Assembly (NCBI GenBank): GCA_041392805.1
Contig: JAWKLJ010000001.1
Coordinates: 558,001 to 622,000 of the forward strand
DNA length: 64,000 nucleotides
Origin: Saprospiraceae bacterium
GTDB taxonomy: Bacteria > Bacteroidota > Bacteroidia > Chitinophagales > Saprospiraceae
Direction of reading: 5' to 3'
Numbering within the stretch: the first letter of the stretch is position 1; every line of letters starts with the position of its first letter. A program made the translations under genes and the position numbers. This document shows, piece after piece, positions 28,657 to 37,300 of this stretch. The notes under the pieces were generated by a model that saw nothing but the letters and a program-made list of their open reading frames with translations, made no database searches and had not been told where the DNA came from.

Positions 28657-29169
28657 ATGAAAAAGTTGTTATTCTTGTTGGCCCTTGCGGCCCTACCCGT
28701 CCTATGTTTTGCTCAAAACAAAGCGATTAAAGAATTCTACCAGAAATACAGTCAATACGACAACCTCCTGGATATCAAATTACAAGGTGGATTACTGAAC
28801 CTAGTAGCCAATAAGACCATTGAAAATGGCGACAAAGAGGTTGTCCGAAAAATAGCTGCTATCCGGGTATTAATCATGGAAGATGGCCAAACTGTCAAAA
28901 AGGAAGATTATAATCAACTGATCCAATCGGCCCAAAGCGATGCTTATGAAGCATTAATCAAGGTTAGGGATGGCAATGACCATATTGAAATTCTGGTGCG
29001 GGAAGAAAATAATTCGATCACCAATGTGCTCTTGCTGATTAATGGTGAAAATAATTTTGTCATGCTCAGCCTGGAGGGCAAACTCCAATTTAGTGATTTG
29101 AATAATATCGATCTGGATGTGCAAGGGGGCAGTTTTTTTAAGAGAATACCTGAGAAGAGGAAGGCGTAA
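28657..29169 (+). CDS. Second DUF4252 domain-containing exported protein
   Basis: A 170-residue paralogue of the previous gene: signal peptide (MKKLLFLLALAALPVLCFAQ), then 'AIKEFYQKYSQYDNLLDIKL' and 'VLLLINGENNFVMLSLEGKL'. The two share the fold and the NFV(L/M)LSL(V/E)G block but differ widely elsewhere, so the duplication is old. The 107-bp gap holds no terminator, fitting a four-gene operon from 27021. The charged C-terminus (FKRIPEKRKA) ends at the border of repeat DNA. Confidence 0.9.
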   Translation: MKKLLFLLALAALPVLCFAQNKAIKEFYQKYSQYDNLLDIKLQGGLLNLVANKTIENGDKEVVRKIAAIRVLIMEDGQTVKKEDYNQLIQSAQSDAYEALIKVRDGNDHIEILVREENNSITNVLLLINGENNFVMLSLEGKLQFSDLNNIDLDVQGGSFFKRIPEKRKA

Positions 29170-29174
29170 GGAGA

Positions 29175-29640
29175 GGTTTAATCAAAATTAAAATTTCAAT
29201 TAAAATTAAAATGGCGGGGAGGTGGCTGCTGGGGATTGCGTCCTCATCGCTGTTGGTGCGGGCCGTGTTGTTGTTTGTTATAAGCCGAGCTGGAGCTCGC
29301 CGCCCAGGCTCGTGTACGAGTTCGAACGCGTAACGAACGAGCCGGGGTGGTGGCTTCGGAGCTGGAGCTGTTAGACCAACGGCGCTACGGCTCAGCGACA
29401 TAGGAGACATTGACATTGAATGGTGGCTTCAGAGCTTATTTGGTACGCAAAAAAGGGAGGCGAAAAACCTGCCCTCCAATACCTCTGAACCTCTACTAAC
29501 CTCCACGTCCAAAAAAACAACCACCAGCCAACTTTCTCCAATACCTCTTTCCCTCCACTAACTCTCCGTCCAAAAACGCCCAGCCTACCACCTTCCAATC
29601 GCCTCCAAGGCCCATAATCCATTTTGTTGACGTATATTTA
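29175..29640. repeat. Mosaic repeat region, copy D
   Basis: A patchwork of blocks also found elsewhere in the window: A/T-rich AATTAAAATT units, CGAGCTGGAGCTCG (29286-29299, identical at 33602-33615), CTCAGCGACATAGGAG, ATTGAC-ATTGAA hexamers, and two degenerate inverted copies of the TCCAAAAA/CTCCACTAACTC block that matches 47930-48005. About 470 bp with no credible gene. Confidence 0.7.
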
Positions 29641-29667
29641 GTCCTCTTGTTCAAATATACGGGAACC

Positions 29668-29844
29668 ATGTTATTAGAAGCTTGTATCGAAACCTTAGAA
29701 GAAGCCATCCAGGCCGAAAAAAATGGCGCTCACCGACTAGAATTGTGTAGCAGGCTTGACTCTTTCCTCTCTCTTCTATCTTCAATTTTCCGCTATAACA
29801 TTATGCCCTTTCTTAATTCTTCTTTAAGTTTACGAATGAACTAG
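29668..29844 (+). pseudogene. cutC: cutC remnant (N-terminal fragment)
   Basis: The frame starting at ATG 29668 reads MLLEACIETLEEAIQ followed by AEKNGAHRLELCSRL. This matches the first beta strand and helix of CutC, a TIM-barrel protein of about 240 residues (family pattern LLE-C--S---A--A---GA-RIELC). After ~30 codons the similarity stops abruptly and the rest (SFLSLLSSIFRYN...) looks random up to the stop at 29842-29844. The remainder of cutC is absent; the VPS10-like gene starts 15 bp later. I infer a deletion that joined the cutC start to unrelated DNA. A short functional peptide is unlikely. Confidence 0.7.
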
Positions 29845-29858
29845 TAAAAAAACACATA

Positions 29859-32744
29859 ATGCTAAAATCAATCGCTTTAACGATCGGTTTACTGCCGGTC
29901 CTATTATTTGCCCAATCCAATTTTCAGCAGCCACCAGCAACGGCGGCAGCAGATAGAATAGAAAGTTTCAATCAGCGAAAACAGCTGGAACAGCAGTCTA
30001 TTGTCAATGGTGTGGCATTCCGTTCGGTTGGCCCTACGGTATTTAGCGGACGGGTGGTCGATATTGATGTTTCGCCCACTGATCCTAGTCACTTTTATGT
30101 GGCTTACGCCTCTGGCGGATTGATGAAAACCGAGAACAATGGCATCACTTTCACGCCTATTTTTGACAAAGAGGCGGTGTTGACCACTGGTGCAGTAGCA
30201 GTTGATTGGAAAAACAATGTGATCTGGCTTGGCACGGGAGAGGTCAATTCCAGCCGGTCTTCCTATGCTGGAGCAGGGATGTATAAAAGCACAGATGGGG
30301 GTAAAACCTGGCAGCACCTTGGCTTGGGGGAAAGCCATCACATTGGCCGCATTGTTTTGCATCCTAAAGATCCGAATACGGCATGGGTTGCCGTACTGGG
30401 GCATTTGTATTCTCCCAATAAAGAAAGAGGGATTTACAAAACGACCGATGGGGGTAAAACCTGGAAACAAACCTTGTTTGTGAATGAAAAATCAGGGGCT
30501 ATTGACCTCATCCTCGATCCCAAAAACCCTAAAGTCTTATATGCTGCCAGTTGGCAAAGGGAACGTTCCGCCTGGGATTTTGTGGAAGCTGGTGAAGGAT
30601 CTGGCATTTATAAAAGTACAGACGGAGGAAATAAATGGGAGTTGCTTTCCACGCCTTCTAGTGGCCTTCCCGTCGGTGAAGGCATGGGCAGGATTGGGCT
30701 TACCATGACTTACGACAATGGAAAAGCAGTATTGTACACCTCCATTGATAATTATAACCGACGTCCGAAAGAGGAGCCCAAAGACGATGAATTGACCAAA
30801 GATATGCTGCGAGAAATGAGTAAAGAAGACTTTGTTAAATTGGAGTCCTACAAGCTCAAAGATTACCTGCAGCAAAATAGGTTTCCGCGAAAATACAGTG
30901 CGGAGGCGGTCCTGAAAATGGTCAAAGAAGATAAAATTACACCTAAAACTTTGGTGGAATATACAGAAGATGCCAATTCCTTATTATTTGACTCGCCCGT
31001 TATTGGATTGGAAATTTACCGCTCAGACAATGGCGGAAAAAATTGGGTAAAAACCCATGAGGGATACCAGGATTTCATTTATAGCTCTTATGGTTATTAT
31101 TTTGGTACAATTCGGGTTGCGCCGGGGGATGCTAATAAGGTTTATATGCTTGGTGTGCCCATTATTCGCTCTGACAATGGGGGAAAAACCTTCAAATCAA
31201 TAGACGGTGACAATGTCCATTCGGATCACCATTCTCTATGGGTTAATCCGAATAGGAAAGGCCATTTGATCAATGGAAATGATGGTGGCATCAATATCTC
31301 TTATGATGATGGCGAAAATTGGATCAAATGCAACGCACCCGCCGTTGGACAGTTCTACTATGTAGCTGTGGACATGGCCCAACCTTATAATGTTTATGGC
31401 GGCTTGCAAGACAATGGGGTCTGGATGGGTCCAAGCACCTACGAAGCTAGTACTCGTTGGCATGGCTCAGGTCAATACCCTTACAAGTCGATCATGGGTG
31501 GCGATGGCATGCAGGTGGCGATTGATACCCGAGATAATGCTACCGTTTACACAGGGCTTCAGTTTGGCGTTTACTTCCGCCTCAACACCCAAACGGGTAG
31601 CCGAAAAGCCATCACACCGGTCCCTGAACTCGGAGATCGCCCTTACCGTTGGAATTGGCAAACACCGATTCATCTTTCTGTGCATAACCAGGACATTTTT
31701 TATATGGGTTCTGAAAGGGTTCATCGTTCGCTGAACCAAGGCGATGATTTTGAAGCCATTTCTGGAGACTTGACGACGGGAGGCCGCAAAGGAGATGTCG
31801 CTTTCTCTACCCTGACAACTATCCATGAATCGCCCTTATCCTTTGGTCTATTGTATGTAGGGTCTGATGATGGGCTCGTTCATGTGACTAAAAATGGGGG
31901 TGCCGATTGGATAAACATTAGTGAAGGTTTGCCAAAGGACATGTGGGTTAGTCGGATCCAGGCCTCTGCCCATGAAAAAGGCCGTGTATATGTGGTACTC
32001 AATGGTTACCGCTGGGATGATTTCAGAGCAATGGCATATGTATCAGAAGATTATGGCAAAACTTGGCAAGCCATTGGCAAAGACCTGCCCTTGGAACCGC
32101 TCAATGTGATTAAAGAAGATCCTGATAATGCAGACATTCTTTATGTTGGTAGCGACCATGGTCTGTACGTATCGCTTGATCGCGGCCAATCTTTTATGCT
32201 GATGAACAATGGTTTGCCCGCTGTTGCCATTCATGATTTGGTTATTCATCCAAGGGAAAAAGATATGATTGTGGGGACGCATGGCCGTTCTATGTACATC
32301 GGTAGTGTGAAGGAGTTGCAGCAGCTGAAACCGGAGCTTCTGGCTAAAGCCATTCATGCCTTTGGCACTGAAAAAATCCGGCAATCTGGTTTTTGGGGAA
32401 GAAGCTCTATTTTCAGGTCTTCAGAACCTAGTGTAAGTATTCCTATTTATGCGAATAGCGCCGGAAAGGCCAGTATCAGTATTCAAACCAAGGAGGGGAT
32501 AACTTTGCAATCCTTTGAGGCGGATCTAGTGAAAGGACTGAACTACCCAAGCTATGACTTGACCATACAGGAAGGAATCATTAGTGATTATTTAAAGCCC
32601 ATCAATGAGAAAATAAAAAAAGGCGAAAAACCGGTCAAAATTGAAGCGGCGGAGAATAAGAAGTTTTATATTTATAAAGGAGAATATACGGTAAAAATCA
32701 GCAAAGGGGGAGATTCCGCTGAAACCAAATTGGTAATTGAATAA
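29859..32744 (+). CDS. Exported VPS10/sortilin-like BNR-repeat protein
   Basis: A 961-residue protein with a signal peptide (LTIGLLPVLLFAQ). It carries many BNR/Asp-box-type repeats, S-x-D-x-G-x-T-W, for example 'YKSTDGGKTWQHL', 'YKTTDGGKTWKQT', 'YRSDNGGKNWVKT' and 'YVSEDYGKTWQAI', which build the ten-bladed VPS10/sortilin-like propeller often annotated as glycosyl hydrolase in Bacteroidota. 'VGPTVFSGRVVDIDVSPTDP' near the N-terminus is characteristic of this branch. There is no T9SS sorting domain; the C-terminal ~110 residues (NSAGKASISIQT) form a beta domain. Enzymatic activity is not established. Its stop overlaps the rhomboid start (TAATG). Confidence 0.88.
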   Translation: MLKSIALTIGLLPVLLFAQSNFQQPPATAAADRIESFNQRKQLEQQSIVNGVAFRSVGPTVFSGRVVDIDVSPTDPSHFYVAYASGGLMKTENNGITFTPIFDKEAVLTTGAVAVDWKNNVIWLGTGEVNSSRSSYAGAGMYKSTDGGKTWQHLGLGESHHIGRIVLHPKDPNTAWVAVLGHLYSPNKERGIYKTTDGGKTWKQTLFVNEKSGAIDLILDPKNPKVLYAASWQRERSAWDFVEAGEGSGIYKSTDGGNKWELLSTPSSGLPVGEGMGRIGLTMTYDNGKAVLYTSIDNYNRRPKEEPKDDELTKDMLREMSKEDFVKLESYKLKDYLQQNRFPRKYSAEAVLKMVKEDKITPKTLVEYTEDANSLLFDSPVIGLEIYRSDNGGKNWVKTHEGYQDFIYSSYGYYFGTIRVAPGDANKVYMLGVPIIRSDNGGKTFKSIDGDNVHSDHHSLWVNPNRKGHLINGNDGGINISYDDGENWIKCNAPAVGQFYYVAVDMAQPYNVYGGLQDNGVWMGPSTYEASTRWHGSGQYPYKSIMGGDGMQVAIDTRDNATVYTGLQFGVYFRLNTQTGSRKAITPVPELGDRPYRWNWQTPIHLSVHNQDIFYMGSERVHRSLNQGDDFEAISGDLTTGGRKGDVAFSTLTTIHESPLSFGLLYVGSDDGLVHVTKNGGADWINISEGLPKDMWVSRIQASAHEKGRVYVVLNGYRWDDFRAMAYVSEDYGKTWQAIGKDLPLEPLNVIKEDPDNADILYVGSDHGLYVSLDRGQSFMLMNNGLPAVAIHDLVIHPREKDMIVGTHGRSMYIGSVKELQQLKPELLAKAIHAFGTEKIRQSGFWGRSSIFRSSEPSVSIPIYANSAGKASISIQTKEGITLQSFEADLVKGLNYPSYDLTIQEGIISDYLKPINEKIKKGEKPVKIEAAENKKFYIYKGEYTVKISKGGDSAETKLVIE

Positions 32745-33586
32745 TGGGAGAAAGCGTCATTGGCGTGGTATTGACTTTAATTCTCGGGGCCACAAGCTAC
32801 AAAGGCTTTCGGGATAGACGATATTTTGAAGACCATGTCTTTGACGTAGATAAGATATTGATTCACAAGGATTACCAGCGCTTGATTGCTTCTGGATTCC
32901 TACATGGAGGCTGGTTCCACTTGGGCTTCAACCTGATTGCACTGCTTTCCTTTAGTGCCAGTGTAGAGTACCGATTGGGACCAGGCTTCTTTTTGCTCAT
33001 TTATTTTGTCAGTCTGATAGGTGGAAATTTGCTTGCCCTATACATTCATCGCAATCATGGAGATTACAGGGCGGTCGGGGCGTCGGGAGCCATCAGTGGT
33101 GTCATTTTCTCCTCCATCCTTTTATTCCCAGGTGGCTCGATTGGTTTTGTGATTTTGCCTTTTGAAATCAAGAATTGGATTTTTGGTATCGCCTTTGTTC
33201 TCATTTCCATTTTAGGTATCAAAAGACAGGCGGATAATATTGGGCACGAAGCACACCTAGGAGGGGCCATTATTGGCGTTTTAGCTACGCTTCTGATCAG
33301 GCCCTCCCTATTAATGGAGCAACCTTGGCTCATCGCTGGTATCCTGGTGCCGGTGGTGGCCTTTCTTTATCTGGTCGTTAAAAACCCTGCCATTTTGATG
33401 ATCGATCACTATTGGGGGGAAACGATCCAATCTGCCAGACATATCAAAATGCGGCCTCGAAAAACAGACCATTCTCCAGTGAATAAAGAGGAAGAATTAA
33501 ATACCTTGTTGGATAAAATTCGCAAACAAGGGATGGGAAGTTTGACTACGGCAGAGAAAAAACGGCTGGAGGAGTTGTCGAAATAG
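32744..33586 (+). CDS. Rhomboid-family intramembrane serine protease
   Basis: A 280-residue membrane protein with six to seven helices. 'LIASGFLHGGWFHLGFNLIA' gives the conserved His and Asn of TM2, 'AVGASGAISGVIFS' carries the catalytic Ser (GxSG) in TM4, and 'IGHEAHLGGAIIG' holds the catalytic His in TM6. It cleaves membrane proteins within the bilayer; target unknown. The start codon overlaps the stop of the VPS10-like gene, so translation is coupled. A soluble C-terminal tail of ~70 residues follows (KKRLEELSK). Confidence 0.93.
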   Translation: MGESVIGVVLTLILGATSYKGFRDRRYFEDHVFDVDKILIHKDYQRLIASGFLHGGWFHLGFNLIALLSFSASVEYRLGPGFFLLIYFVSLIGGNLLALYIHRNHGDYRAVGASGAISGVIFSSILLFPGGSIGFVILPFEIKNWIFGIAFVLISILGIKRQADNIGHEAHLGGAIIGVLATLLIRPSLLMEQPWLIAGILVPVVAFLYLVVKNPAILMIDHYWGETIQSARHIKMRPRKTDHSPVNKEEELNTLLDKIRKQGMGSLTTAEKKRLEELSK

Positions 33587-33589
33587 GGA

Positions 33590-33725
33590 GACATTGGTTC
33601 ACGAGCTGGAGCTCGATAACCAGCGGGATATTGGATTCGTAGTTGCAAACTACGAATAGCTGTTGGACCAGCGACACAGGAGGCATTGAAATTGTCATTG
33701 CCATTTTGATTGAAATTATCTTCGT
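33590..33725 (+). repeat. Mosaic repeat, copy E, with a 10-bp hairpin
   Basis: Contains CGAGCTGGAGCTCG (33602-33615), a perfect hairpin ATTCGTAGTT-GCA-AACTACGAAT (33635-33657), CCAGCGACACAGGAGG and a short run of hexamers ATTGAA-ATTGTC-ATTGCC. It separates the convergent rhomboid and MBOAT genes and may act as a terminator for both. Confidence 0.7.
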
Positions 33726-33731
33726 TTGTCT

Positions 33732-35471
33732 TTAAAACTGAAAATAGATAAAGGGGACCACATCCGAACTCGCGGTTTGGGTGACCAACCAGATAACCAA
33801 GGCTAAGGCCACGCCTTTTAGTGGCCAGGGCAGCTTAATAAACCATTCCTCTCCTACTTTTCTTACACCAAGCGGTAAAAAATGCAATCCAATACCCAGG
33901 GCGATAAGTCCAAAGACCTGGGGGTAACTTTGGACGACCTCCCAGGCTAATTCAGGATGAAAGGCGGTCAGGATTTGCGTTAATACCCCGGCGGTCGTTT
34001 CCCAAGGCCCCAGGGGATTACCCAGCGCACCAGCACGAAAAAAGACCCAGCAAAGGGTCACGAAGTGAAAGACAAGAAAAAGCGACACCGTTTGTCGTCC
34101 CTGACGGGTATTTTTAAAACCAATAGTGTTCATTATTAAGTCTAAAGCATACGCACAGAGTAACATTAAGCACCAAGCCATGGCTACCCAGGCGTTTGCA
34201 GCGCTGAGGTCTTGGTAGCTTAGGGTTTCGAGGTTACCCGTTTGCCAGGCGGCGAACAAGGCGAGTTGCCCCAATAGCTGAACACTAGCCGTAATCATAC
34301 CCGCTCTTATCGCGCTATCACGCCAAAATTTCCCTGCCGTTTCCAAGCCCCGATCGAGGGCAAGGGCCATCCCGTGCAAGCCGCCCCAGATGACAAAGAC
34401 CCAACTTGCGCCATGCCACAAGCCGCCCAACAACATAGTTAGCATTAAATTGAGATAAGTCCTAAGTTTTCCTTTGCGGCTTCCGCCTAAAGAAATATAG
34501 AGGTAATCCCGTAGCCAGGTAGACAAAGAAATGTGCCAGCGACGCCAAAAGTCTTTAATGGTATCAGCTTGATAGGGCAAGCGAAAATTTTCTGGCAAGC
34601 GGAGTCCCATGATCAAGGCTAAGCCGATCGCCATGTCGGAATAGCCAGAAAAGTCGCAATAAATCTGAATGGCATAACCATAGGCTGCCATCAAGTTTTC
34701 AAAACCGCTATACAAAGCCGGGTTTTCAAATACGCGATCGACAAAATTAATACTGATATAGTCTGAGATCACTGCCTTTTTAAACAAGCCACCACAAATC
34801 AACAATAATGCTCGTCCCAGGTCGCGCTCGCTCAACTGAAGCGGCTGGCGGATTTGTGGGATGAAGTCGGCTGCCCTCACAATTGGCCCGGCGACTAATT
34901 GAGGAAAAAAGGAAACGAAAAAAGAGAAGTCAAGTAATTGGGTAAAGAACGATTTGATATCTTTTATGCCTTCCGTTAAAGGGATCAGTTTCCCTCTATA
35001 GACATCGATGCTATAACTCATCGTCTGGAAGGTGAAAAAGGAAATTCCAACGGGCAGAAAAATAGATTGAAAAGCCCAATTGGTCCCTGCTACACTGTTA
35101 ATTGTACCGATGAAGAAATTGGTGTATTTAAAATAAAACAGCAAGCCCAAATTAGCGAAGAGGCTTAAAATGAGCCATGCTTTTCGCTTCAAGGGAGTAT
35201 CTGCCTTAAAAATAAAATGTCCAAGAAAAAAGTCGATGAGCGTAGATAAAATCAAAAGCAGGAAATAGATCCCACTGGATTTATAATAAAAGAAAAGGGA
35301 AAAGGCCAGTGTATAAATGAGCCGCCAGTTCGCTTGTCGTTTTAAGCATAAATAGCCACCATAAAAGACCATGAACCATACTAAAAAGACCATGCTGTTG
35401 AACAACATTGGTTTTCCTGGGTCATAGGCAAAATACGGTGATATGTCTGTCCAGTTAATAGCTAACCACAT
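33732..35471 (-). CDS. MBOAT-family O-acyltransferase (AlgI-like)
   Basis: A 579-residue membrane protein with about 12 helices. MBOAT motifs include 'FFPQLVAGPIVRAADFIPQI' (two short blocks), 'YCDFSGYSDMAIGLALIMG' and the catalytic His in 'LLGGLWHGASWVFVIWGGLHG' (GLWHGASW, GGLHG). It moves acyl groups across the membrane for O-acylation of a surface polysaccharide or peptidoglycan. The 3' member of a three-gene operon: the stop of the LysM-SGNH gene lies 5 bp before its start. This MBOAT plus SGNH arrangement parallels AlgI with AlgX/AlgJ, or PatA/PatB. Confidence 0.93.
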   Translation of the reverse strand: MWLAINWTDISPYFAYDPGKPMLFNSMVFLVWFMVFYGGYLCLKRQANWRLIYTLAFSLFFYYKSSGIYFLLLILSTLIDFFLGHFIFKADTPLKRKAWLILSLFANLGLLFYFKYTNFFIGTINSVAGTNWAFQSIFLPVGISFFTFQTMSYSIDVYRGKLIPLTEGIKDIKSFFTQLLDFSFFVSFFPQLVAGPIVRAADFIPQIRQPLQLSERDLGRALLLICGGLFKKAVISDYISINFVDRVFENPALYSGFENLMAAYGYAIQIYCDFSGYSDMAIGLALIMGLRLPENFRLPYQADTIKDFWRRWHISLSTWLRDYLYISLGGSRKGKLRTYLNLMLTMLLGGLWHGASWVFVIWGGLHGMALALDRGLETAGKFWRDSAIRAGMITASVQLLGQLALFAAWQTGNLETLSYQDLSAANAWVAMAWCLMLLCAYALDLIMNTIGFKNTRQGRQTVSLFLVFHFVTLCWVFFRAGALGNPLGPWETTAGVLTQILTAFHPELAWEVVQSYPQVFGLIALGIGLHFLPLGVRKVGEEWFIKLPWPLKGVALALVIWLVTQTASSDVVPFIYFQF

Positions 35472-35476
35472 AGGGT

Positions 35477-37300
35477 TTATCGGTGTAATTCAAAAGTGTT
35501 CATTAATGCTTGGTACAACAATTCACCTTGCAATTCATATCCCTTTCGGGTAAAATGTATTAAATCGCGCCCTGAGAGTCCCTCAGCCTGCCATTTTCGC
35601 ACCCCTCCAGAGACCAGCATGATGGCTTGTAAATCCCACACCGCTGCGCCATATTTTTGGGCAGCCTCGATGAGTACCTCTCGGGCAATGGGGTTAGTCG
35701 TTTTGCCATAAACGCCTCTTTTGAGGGCATCAGGATTGGTGGTAATCAGAATAGCTGCGTCGGGGCATTTCTCGCGAACGGTTGCCAAAAAAGCGGCTAC
35801 CTCTGCCTGGAACTCCTCCCGCTTGAACCCTGAAGAAAGTGCTTCATTGGTCCCCAGAGAAACGACTAACAAGTCGGGGGTCAATCCAGGCAGTTGGGAA
35901 GAAAAATATTCGGAGCGATTGTAGTGATAAAAGGAAGCGCCATTGACGCCGATGCTGTGGTAGATCAGCCCTGGCTGTCTGGCCTTTTCCACACTCATGC
36001 CATAAATGAGTGCTTTCCGTTGCCTGTCATTCCGTTTCAGTCCTTTAATCACGAGTTCGTCAAATGGTTGGTCGGCATAAAAAGTAAGGTGCCCTGGTTC
36101 ATTGCCCGCTGGTGGCTGCTCAATATGCACCAACTCCTTGAAGGCCTTGTTGGCAAAGGATGCCGTAGCCCCCCCGTTACCGACGACCAGGCGCTGGCCC
36201 ACTCGAATCAGGCTGCCACTTAAACGATTCCAACTTTGCAGGTTACGGACACTACATCTGTATTTTTGGGCAATACCTGATAGGGTTTCCCCTGATTTTA
36301 CAACATGATAACTTGGTGTATATTTTACCGCTTGTGCCTTTACAACGCCCTCCTGGAAGTACCCTAATTTATAATCCACAAAATCAGGGCCTTGCTGGTA
36401 AAAGAAATTGATCTTATCAAAGGCGTAGTCAAAGAGGCTATCCTTTTTAAGGCCAATGGCCAGCGTGAAGTCCGTTTTTCTGGTTTGGATACTCATGCCC
36501 GCCAAGCCGATGGGAAGGCCACTCCGATCATAGATATTCCTTCGAAAATCCCAGACCCCATCGCTCCCCGAGGTTAGATCACGGGGACTATTGGTATCTG
36601 CCTGGCGATAGGGGAAGATAAAGCCCCTACCCGCTGCCCCAAACCGCTCCTGCAATAAATGCCTTAATTCCCCAGTGAAATAATCAGCTTGAATATGAGA
36701 ATCGCCTATGTGTGCAACCGTAATTCTGTCCAGGTTTTTTGATTCTAGCGTTTTAAGTTTTTCTAGAAAGGGCGATAGTTCCTCCGGAAAAAGGATTTGG
36801 TTAACAGATTGATCGATGAAAGCGGGAAGGCTGTCTTGGGAAGTTGGAAGTTGGAAGTCGGAAGTTGGAAGTTGGAGGTTGAAGGTCAGAAGTTGGAGGT
36901 CGGAAGTCGAAAGTTGGAGGTTGGGGGTTGAAGGTCGAAAGTTGAAAGTCGGAAGTCGGAAGTCGGAAGTTGGAAGTTGGAAGTTGGAAGCGGGAAGTTG
37001 GAGGTCGGAAGTCGGAAGTCGGAAGTCGGAAGTTGAGGTGAAACCTGCTCCAACAAGCCCGTAGCGATCCGATTCATCGGATCGAGGCGAACCCAAGGTT
37101 ACAAAGCCAATCAAAAACAACATCCATATCATTTTCGCCCTAAGCCTGGACAACAAAGCTAGCCGAAGGCGGAAACGGAAAAGCGGAAAGCGGAAAAATG
37201 GCGTTCCTTTCTGTGGGTAAATTTCGATAGCTAAGCCTTTCGAAAGGAGCGGCAAGTCAGGGGTTCCATCCTTGTTGATTGTCAATTTGCTACTGTTCAT
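35477..37300 (-). CDS. LysM-containing SGNH/GDSL hydrolase carrying an in-frame heptad repeat insertion
   Basis: A 607-residue protein. SGNH blocks: 'VAHIGDSHIQADYF' (~residue 200, block I), 'LLVVSLGTNEALSS' (block III) and 'GRDLIHFTRKGYELQGELLY' (Asp-x-x-His). Between them lies one LysM domain ('YHVVKSGETLSGIAQKYRCS'), so the protein probably binds peptidoglycan. Residues ~92-155 consist of about ten 7-residue repeats of the LPTSDFQ type, encoded by a GGAAGTY heptanucleotide array. The start at 37300 overlaps the upstream gene by 11 bp, but its first 56 residues are partly repeat-derived; ATG 37132 (MIWMLFLIGFVTLG) would put a signal peptide at the N-terminus. Probable partner of the MBOAT enzyme. 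Confidence 0.85.
   Translation of the reverse strand: MNSSKLTINKDGTPDLPLLSKGLAIEIYPQKGTPFFRFPLFRFRLRLALLSRLRAKMIWMLFLIGFVTLGSPRSDESDRYGLVGAGFTSTSDFRLPTSDLQLPASNFQLPTSDFRLPTFNFRPSTPNLQLSTSDLQLLTFNLQLPTSDFQLPTSQDSLPAFIDQSVNQILFPEELSPFLEKLKTLESKNLDRITVAHIGDSHIQADYFTGELRHLLQERFGAAGRGFIFPYRQADTNSPRDLTSGSDGVWDFRRNIYDRSGLPIGLAGMSIQTRKTDFTLAIGLKKDSLFDYAFDKINFFYQQGPDFVDYKLGYFQEGVVKAQAVKYTPSYHVVKSGETLSGIAQKYRCSVRNLQSWNRLSGSLIRVGQRLVVGNGGATASFANKAFKELVHIEQPPAGNEPGHLTFYADQPFDELVIKGLKRNDRQRKALIYGMSVEKARQPGLIYHSIGVNGASFYHYNRSEYFSSQLPGLTPDLLVVSLGTNEALSSGFKREEFQAEVAAFLATVREKCPDAAILITTNPDALKRGVYGKTTNPIAREVLIEAAQKYGAAVWDLQAIMLVSGGVRKWQAEGLSGRDLIHFTRKGYELQGELLYQALMNTFELHR
36837..37036. repeat. GGAAGTY heptanucleotide array inside a gene
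   Basis: About 28 units of 7 bp (GGAAGTT, GGAAGTC, with GGAGGTY and GAAAGTY variants) over 200 bp. Three units equal 21 bp, so the array keeps the host frame and encodes a 7-residue repeat. The same unit is found in non-coding positions elsewhere in the window. Confidence 0.9.

Noticed and set aside
29138..29708. Several minus-strand frames of 70-92 codons
   Set aside because: Low-complexity products from the mosaic repeat region.
36816..37077. Frames inside the SGNH gene (82 codons plus strand, 63 codons minus strand, other frames)
   Set aside because: Heptanucleotide repeats are open in all frames; the long SGNH frame explains the region.
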